DNA of 64,000 nucleotides from Penicillus capitatus (taxonomy: Eukaryota > Chlorophyta): assembly GCA_965649825.1 (NCBI GenBank), contig OZ287695.1, positions 124,001 through 188,000 on the forward strand. Reading direction: 5' to 3'. A program made the translations under genes and the position numbers. Below the pieces are notes generated by a model that had not been told where the DNA came from, ran no database searches, and was given only the letters and a program-made list of their open reading frames with translations. This document shows, one piece after another, positions 56,640-64,000 of the stretch. Position 1 is the first letter of the stretch. Every line of letters begins with the position of its first letter.

Positions 56640-59600
56640 TCAGTCCTCCAAGAGTTTCTCCAGAGCTTCTCTTGTACTCGCTGAACAGTAGACTTCTGTC
56701 GAAGTGCAAATGATATCGAAAGGAGTCTCCCATCCCTCATCCATTGAGGATGTCGAAGCACCAGCATCAACGAGGACCTGAGATATCCATTCAGTCATTA
56801 TACGAAGAAACAAGAAGGCATTTCACCTCGGCGATTTCCAGATATCCATAATGGGCTGCAAAGAATAACGCTGTTAATCCGAAACGAGCAGGAGCTTCCA
56901 CATCGGCATCGTGATCGAGCAGGAGCTAAAAAATCGATTGACAGAGAAGAGAAAGAAGTGCATGTGAAACCTGCACAATTTTCAGATGTCTGTAAATTGT
57001 CGCGGTGTGAAGGGGAGTCCTTCCGTCTGTATCAGCGGCATCAACATCAGCACCTTCGTCCAGCAGAATCTGCCAGGCATCGAGCACATGTTAATCATCG
57101 AGCAGCAGATAAGTCGACAACGCACTTCTGCGATCTCCAGATTTCCATGGAACGACGCAAAATGTAGAGCAGTTACACCAGAGTTTGTTGCCGCGTCGGG
57201 ATCGGCGCCATTCTCCAATAGAACCTTTCGAAGAAGCTCCGCGACTCATAAAACGAAACGAGAGGATGCTAAGAATCACTTTGACGATAGTCGTGTTCCC
57301 CTGACTCGTTGCTTCGTGTAATGGTGTCCATCCTTCGTTGCCTTTAGCGTTGATATCGGCACCCTCAGCGATCAATACCTGCAAATAAACTTCGATGGAT
57401 ACAGTGATCTGGAAAAACGGCGGATGGCTGACCTCTACGATTTCCAAATGCCCAGTATAAGCCACTAAATGCAGCGAAGTTCTTCCATCACTGTTAGCGG
57501 CATCGATATTCGCTTCGTTCTTTAAGAGAACCTATTGAGGAAGTCGGTGACGGCAAGTTGCGCTTGGGAGGGATGTCATCTGACCTTCACTGTCTCCAAG
57601 TGTCCGTAGGCTGATGCGAGTATCAATGGTGTCTCCTCACGCTCCGTCTCAGCATCCACTTCGGCACCCGCATCGATCAAATCCTGTGTCGAATCATCTC
57701 TGCAGCGATGTAAAGGAAGTCCACAAGTACTTCTACGATCTCAACAAGATTGTTTAAAGCAGCAACGTGAAGTGGTGTCCGGTCGTCATTTGCGGCAGCA
57801 TCAATGTCGACGCCTTCCTTAAGCAATGCCTGTCGTACGATCGATCTTAAGACAGAAGAGTGACAACTTTAGCCGGGATTTACCTTTATGATGTTTGTGT
57901 GTTCAAAGCGCACGGCCAGGTGCAGCGAAGTCCACCCGTCTAACAGTCTAGCATCAACGTCTGCTCCTTGGCGCATCAGCATCTATAGGCCAAGGCTCTT
58001 CGGAGGAGTTCATTCGGGATGCCATGGTGTGACCTTGGCGGTTTTGATTTGGCCATAGCGCGCTGCATAATGCAGAGGCGTCCATCCTTCATCTCCGGCA
58101 GCATCAATATCTGCCCCTTCACGCACCAGAATCTGCCGAGAGCGCGTTTCTGCATCTGGAAGGGTAATGAGATGGATAACCTTGGCGATTTCGAGGTATC
58201 CTTCGCTTGCGGCCTCGTGAAGCGGCGTCCGTCCGGTTGCGTCAGCGACTTCCGCAGCCGCGCCACTCTTCAAGAGAACCTGTCAGGGAAGACGTGTTTC
58301 GAAGTTTCAATCGTGGCATTTCTGGCACACACCTTGACGATATCGAGGTGACCCGCGAAGGCGGATAGGTGTAGAGGCGTTCTTCCAAATTCTGTAACCG
58401 CGCTGATGTTCGCATCCTTGTCGATCAAAATCTGTAGTAGACAGACATCTCTGCCTTGAATGCACCGCTCATGTAAATCAGAAGCTCGCCTTTGCGATGT
58501 CTGTATGTCCATAGCGTGCTGCTGCGTGAAGGGCCGTCCATTCTTGATTGGTCACAGCGTGAATGTCCACACCACTGTCGATCAGCTCCTGCGCATCAGG
58601 TTCTTTCTCGTGAGCAACGCGCACACGGCTATATTGGCGAATGCCAGTTAACCTGTGTGATCTTGAGATGGCCATAGTAAACAGCGTGTTGCAGCACTGT
58701 CCACTGCGCCTGATCTGCTGCATCGACGTCAGCTCCATTCTCAATGAGCATCTGTGGATGATTCAATTGAGGGGCTAGGTTACACAAACTTGAAGGTGGA
58801 CCTCTAGGATGTCGACATTCCCGTACTCGGCTGCCTCATGCATCGGTGTCTCTCCGACGGCGTCAACGGCATCCACATCCGCTTTGGACTCGATCAGTTC
58901 CTGCACACAGACGATGCCGATTTAGGAGAGGAAAGAGCTTATTGTATTTTCGATGGACACGACGGACCTTTGCCACCGAAAGCGATCCATTGACCGCCGC
59001 GACGTGCAGAGGCGTCAATCCGACGCTATTCTTCGCTTTAACCTTCGCACCACGTTTCAGGAGCACCTGCAGAGAAAGGACGGAAATGAAAATGCGTGTC
59101 ACATAGGGTGAGAGGGGCAGTGGAGAGGGAGTGCGTCTGACCCTGACGATGCTGACGTCTTCTCACCTTTGCACACTTTAAAGCGTCATACGCTGCGGTC
59201 CAATGCAGTAACGTAGACTCCTTCGTCAGAGGATATCCCGACAGGAAAGAATCTTGAAAGACAGAGTGTACACGAAGGCCGTCTTCGAGTACGGTCTCCA
59301 AAGTCACATCATCGTCATCCATGATCGAGTCAATCGCATCCTGCATCCACAGAGGTCATCCCTCTTAGGTGCTTCTCAGTCAATGCATGTCACGTGCCTG
59401 AATCTGTATTCTTTGGGCGAAGTTGATCACCGTTCGACCCTCTTCTTCAAAGCCTCCTCGATTGGCACTCTCGGGACGTCCCGTCTGCGCCAAGATGCTC
59501 ATCAGGAAAGAGAAGATGGACTAGAGACTGGAATGACCTTTTCGACGGTACCCCAGATCCAGTCCAGGAAGTAAGGGACCTTTGTGTACACGTCTGGCAT

Positions 59601-60692
59601 TTGTCCGTTGCATTCTCCTCTCCCGAACGAATTGATGCCAACGATCTGATCCTTTTCTGGTCGCCCTCTCGTTATATCCCCAGCAACACTGTCTGGGATA
59701 AGTATTGGACCTCCAGAATCTCCTAAAACATTTCGCCATTCTTGCTGCACTAAGGGGGAATCCGTTCGAGCTGACCGTCACAGGTGTCCTGTGTCTGATC
59801 TGGTGATCCGGCACAGATCTCGCGGTCGTTAGTGACATGGCCAAGCATCTCGCCGCACTCCTGAGGCGACAGATAGACCAAGTCATTTGCCATCTGCAGG
59901 TAACGAGGCGCGTCGACGAATTCCGTCTGTCCCCAACCGATTGCTGTCATTTCTTGTCCGCTGCTAAACTTGACATTCCGTTTAGGAAATGCAGGCAGGG
60001 CAAGATTGAGAGGCAAATTGAGCTCAAGGACGGCAATGTCATATCCTTGCGATTGCGGCCCTGTCCATGACTCGTGCTTGTATTTGGCAATGGCATACAG
60101 CCTCTGTACACAGCACTCCATCGACTGTCCTTCTCTTATGACGTTTGGCGTCTTACCGGTACTGAAGAAATCTCTTCGAAATCACTGAAGCCGCAATGGA
60201 CCGTCGCATATTCGAAGAAAGACCAACCTCTTTCTGAATCGACGCAGTGCGCTGCCGTTACGATCCATCTCTGCTGAAACAATACTGCCGTGCAGCCAGA
60301 ACTCCCAAAGAGCGTTCCGTGTTCCAAGAAACATATGTACGGAAATCTATCCAGCGGCACCGTCGTTCCCTGTCCAGTCAACCAAGTGTGAGCCACAGAC
60401 CTTCAACGCCGAAAACGGCTGTATTGTTACTCCGTAGATGTTCGAGGTAACGCCAGGCTTCGTCGTCCTCCGCATCCCTAAAGGAATACGGTCAGCGTGT
60501 TAGACGGGGAGGTTTGTCTCGTGTGCACGCACCTTCGTTGCCGTAGGGCGTACGTGCGACGCTGAGAGACGGAAGACAGACGAACGCGAGGACAAGGAGC
60601 GTCGCTTTCGCTGTTCCGCTGTTTGTTGTCTTATTTGCCGTCGTTCGACGACCCTTTGTCTTGAGTGCGTCCATACAGACGTAACTCGTCAC
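56640..60692 (-). CDS. P7: secreted trypsin-like protease fused to about 16 ankyrin repeats
   Basis: Signal exon from 60692, with a later Met in frame as an alternative start (ATLLVLAFVCLPSLSVA). A short uncertain exon near 60480-60400 follows. Then the His exon 60380-60150 (GTTVPLDRFPYICFL, WIVTAAHCVDSE), the Asp exon about 60110-59782 (GYDIAVLELN, IGWGQTEFVDAP) and the Ser exon about 59728-59535 (GDSGGPILIPDSV, ending WIWGTVEK). Residue 189 is Asp (TQDTCDGDSGG), so it is trypsin-like. A linker exon (TGRPESANRGGFEEEGRT, about 59487-59434) and the head module (59346-59170, [20 protein letters not shown]) lead to fifteen 99-nt ankyrin exons, e.g. ILVREGADIDAAGDEGWTP and VLIAEGADINAKGNEGWTP. 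The cap exon has [19 protein letters not shown] and C-x6-C, ending at 56640. It is more diverged from P3/P5 than they are from each other. Confidence 0.78.
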
Positions 60693-61893
60693 AACGTTCT
60701 CCGTGTGACACGCGTCTGCGTCGTGACCGCTTTTCTGAGGAACCGCGTGGTGTGAAAGCCGCGACGTTAATATTCTGAAGCGAAAGGCTTATTTGAAATG
60801 GAAAGACGTTAAGGAAGTGAGTCGTAAGGGCAGAGAACAGAATGATTCTAGAGAACTGAGCTGGGTATTTATATGTACCCGCCGCGTCTCAGAAGTATCC
60901 GCACCAGGCACGAATCAATGATTTATCACAGTGTCTCTCGGGTGCGTCGCTAGAGTCCGTGTATGTGTATGAGATTCGGTTATGCTGTCTGGAAAGATGA
61001 TGCCGTACTCCACGATGCACGCCAACGCAGGAGGAGTTAGAAAACCGTAACGTCATCAAGGACACACACGTAAGCTGTTTCCCGCGAAAAACGAAAGCGC
61101 AGACGCATCGAGCATTTTGTCGACGAGACCATCCCGTGAATTGCTTAGCGCTGGAGAGTTCAGTAGAGACGTAAGGTTTGCTTTGCGCGATTACACATGG
61201 ATGACTATGTGCTCAGTGAGTACGTTCGCTGAGAGACACGTTGGTAGTTTCCACGTTACTTGATGAAGCGCTGTGTCGGCGGAGATAGACCCTTGTTTCG
61301 GTTTTCCGTCTTTTTTAGTCAAAAAGAGACATTTCTGATTCGGCGAATATTGTTGCGATCCCTCAGACAATGCGCGCGACACGAGGACGCAGTTTTGCTC
61401 TTATCGCCGCGATAAGAGAGAACGTGGAATGGCGGTTCGCGATAAGTCCAACTGTTTTCAGAAACAGAATCGGTTGTTACAGTAACTAGTCAAGCAATGT
61501 TTAACAATCACGCAGATACAGTCAATCACACGAAAAGCGATATTGGATAATCACATGAACAAACAACAAGAACTTAAGAGTAATCACGCAAGTAAAACCG
61601 AGATAGATAAAAGTAATCAGTTCAATTCGAGATAGATAAGCAAAAAATAATCAGTTCGAGGAAGGTGGGATATCATCAGGTTGGTAAATTTAATTCCAAC
61701 TCGTCTAACTAAGATGATAAAGAGATCAACGATACATCCTAATCAGTTTTCAATTTTCAGCTTCAACATTTCAGATAAACAGGCTCTGGCGTGAACAGAT
61801 GGACGCATTCCACTGCCAACAGACAAAAGGCAATACGTTCATTCCAGAATGTCAAACCACTTGTATGTCGCTTCAAGAGACAGTAAGGAATTT
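60693..61893. other. Intergenic, P7 to P8
   Basis: 1.2 kb with no convincing gene. The part from about 61480 to 61800 is AT-rich with repeated ATAATCA/GATAGATAA-like short motifs. I see no RNA gene. Confidence 0.5.
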
Positions 61894-64000
61894 CTAGGTC
61901 AGGAGCTGTTGAAGATCCGTTCGCGTTCTGTCGGAACAGTTACTGTCACTTGATGAACAAACAACCTGCAGTGGCGTTTTTCCTTCATTGTTCGTGGCGG
62001 ACTTGGAGGCACCAGCGTTGACGAGAGTCTAGATTTCGCAGTCAATCATCACAAAAGACCCATGCCTGATTACCTGTGCTATTTCTAAATGGCCGATGGA
62101 CGACGCTAAGTGCAGAGGAGTATAACCATCAATGGTTTTGGCTGACACATCTGCCCGATGCTCAAGAAGTGTCTGTGGAGCACAACTGCAGCTAACTCGG
62201 GACAATGGCATTATGATTCACCTTTACTAAATCCAAGTGTTCATAACGGGATGCGTGGTGCAGGGGAGTCCATCCACGATCATTCGCGGCATTGACTTTT
62301 GCGCCATTGCGGAGCAAAACCTTCAGACAGAACCCTTTAGTCAGGACATCTGCATAGTCAAGAGAACCTTTGCAGCATCAAGGCGTCCTTTATTTGCTGC
62401 TTCATGCAAGGGAGTCCAACCAATGTTGTCAACCGCATTCACGTTGGCTCGGTGGTTTTCACACAGAAGCTGTGCGAAGAACACACGTTGATAGGCGACT
62501 TAGAAACAAAGGAATCACGAACAGGTTACCTTCACAATGTCAGCATGGTCGAATCTAGAAGCAAAGAAGACAGGTGTCCGTCTATCGACATCCACTGCTT
62601 CCACCCCTGCTCCATTTGCAATGAGAACCTGATGTGTCTCATCGCATAAGAGTGCTACTGGGACAACTTAATTCCTCACTTCTGCAACTTGATGGTGGCC
62701 GAAACCAGCTGCTTTGTGCAAGGACGTCGCTCGAATTGAATCTACTGAATTTACGTTGGCATTCGATTCCAACAGAAACTAAACCACAAGGCATTAAGAT
62801 GGCAATGTACTCTTGCTGGTTTGGTGGAAAAGCTTGTTAGCAGCATACCCTGGTAACGTGGATTGATCCTTCTACTGCTGCCACGATCAACGGCGTCGAC
62901 TGAACGGCGTTTCTGCTATCAACTTTTGCTCCGTGTCGGACGAGAACCTTCACATCAGCATCTGACAGTTTAGAGATCATAACCATGCAAAAATTCCGAA
63001 GGCTCATACATCAGCGCAATCTAACGCATCGTATCCGGCTGCCCAATGGAGAAGAGTCGAGTCCCTGCTTAGTGGATATCCTGACAGATTTGGGTCGTGG
63101 TAGACGGATTCGACATTGAGGCCCTCTAGTAGAACAGCTTCTAGAGTCACGTCGTCGTTATCTCGCAGACAACGAATTGCTTCCTAAAAGCAGATCTTAG
63201 AAATCATTACCGGCCACTAAAGATTTACGCTCAGGAGCTGCTGGTCTGTGAATTGCTTCATACGTTCACGCTCTTGTGCTAGGCGATCCCGTCGATTTTC
63301 ATTCTGCCATCACCATAAAGTAGTGGATAATGAGATGGCGAGAGATGTCATCGGGAACCTTAATAATCTTCGAAATCGTGTCCCAATGATGTCCGACGCT
63401 AGCGTAGACACTTGGATCTTGTAATCTGCACTGTTTTCCAAACGAAGTGATGCCGACGACCAGATCCAGTTCTGGCTTCCCTGCATTGATGTCACCGTTC
63501 GGCGCATTAGGAATCAACAAAGGACCACCAGAATCGCCTATTTGACACATCATTCGTGAATTCAACAGAAGGAAAGTGCATTCACGAGGAATACCGAAGC
63601 ACGTGCTCTGGGACTGATTCGGGGAATTGGCACAGATCATGTGTTTTTTTGGATGGAAGTCCAATGCTTTTGCACACGTATTGATCGGGGCGGAGACTAA
63701 GTTGTTCGCCATCTGCAGATAACGTGGTGCTTCTTTGTCTGTCGGTTTCTGCACCCCCCATCCAACAGCTGTGAACTTTTGACCCGCTCCAAAAGGGGAG
63801 ACTTGTCGAGCGAATGAAGGCAATGGGACGTCGACTTCTCCGTCAAGTTCGAGGACGGCGATATCGTTGCCATTGCGACTATTTCCCGTCCAGGAGCGGT
63901 GTGGATGTTTCTTTGCAGTTTTGAATCTCTATTCACCAAACGCGTTGCATTTCAGTCATTTCGCGACATGTGCACTCACTCGAACCAAATGGAGTCTTTG
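61894..64000 (-). CDS. P8: S1 protease fused to ankyrin repeats (5' end outside window)
   Basis: The signal peptide and His exon lie beyond the right edge; only KTPFGSS and a GTGAGT donor are visible at 63984-64000. The Asp exon (about 63928-63595) has [12 protein letters not shown] and [15 protein letters not shown]. The Ser exon (about 63540-63360) has [13 protein letters not shown] and ends [11 protein letters not shown]. Residue 189 is Ser (QSTCFGDSGG), a chymotrypsin-like S1 pocket. A charged linker ([19 protein letters not shown], about 63305-63230), the head module (63185-63010, [20 protein letters not shown]), six ankyrin exons (about 62955, 62780, 62640, 62465, 62320, 62180) and a cap exon ([20 protein letters not shown]-x6-C) follow, with the stop at 61894. 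The fewest repeats in the array. Confidence 0.72.

Noticed and set aside
61500-61800. AT-rich ATAATCA/GATAGATAA stretch as an origin or centromeric repeat
   Set aside because: The repetition is loose and short; it is more likely ordinary intergenic DNA.

Overview
This is a 64 kb piece of a eukaryotic nuclear genome. Nearly every gene is cut by short GT-AG introns of about 45-60 bp, and stop codons are standard. The gene types (Argonaute, NUF2, an HEI10-like RING protein, trypsin-like proteases, retroelements) are eukaryotic. The mix of very short introns, a beta-helix/multi-TM surface protein and a bacterial-style periplasmic-binding fold suggests a unicellular protist or alga. I cannot place it further from sequence alone. 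Exon positions come from reading splice sites and frame continuity by eye, so treat them as models.

Left part (1-25.6 kb) is mostly single-copy genes: an unidentified spliced gene (+, ends 1890); a type I membrane protein (-, 1900-2652); a small ORF (+, 3339-3869); a tandem periplasmic-binding-like protein (+, 3900-5890); a 1,743-residue beta-helix/multi-TM surface protein behind a TATA box (+, 8142-13717); a decayed ankyrin fragment (-, about 14.6-15.1 kb); an HEI10/CCNB1IP1-like meiotic RING gene (+, 15247-16151); a secreted ankyrin-only gene in which each repeat is one 99-nt exon (+, 17088-19723); NUF2 (-, 20188-21917); and, divergently from it, a slicer-type Argonaute (+, 22149-25560).

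Right part (25.9-64 kb) is a head-to-tail array of eight minus-strand genes, numbered P1 to P8 here by increasing coordinate. Each has a signal peptide exon (P8 runs off the window), a trypsin-fold (S1) domain on three exons (His, Asp, Ser) and then one of three tails joined by in-frame introns. P1, P3, P5, P7 and P8 carry 7-17 ankyrin repeats, one per exon. P2 and P6 carry a Cys/Trp-rich ectodomain with several TM helices. P4 carries repeated acidic linker exons and a GPI-signal-like end. Anchored and ankyrin-tailed types alternate from P1 to P7. The likely novelty is this family of secreted protease-ankyrin fusions. A conserved head module, a conserved C-terminal cap with a C-x6-C pair, and the plus-strand secreted ankyrin-only gene tie it together. 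P1 has lost its catalytic serine.

The array grew by tandem duplication: 33.8-41.6 kb matches 45.9-52.6 kb at an offset near 12.1 kb. Later insertions can be dated against the paralogous empty sites: a TRIM-like mini LTR element (45021-45871), a 5'-truncated non-LTR retrotransposon with poly(A) and target-site duplication (40373-41356), and a MITE-like element (about 51240-51444).
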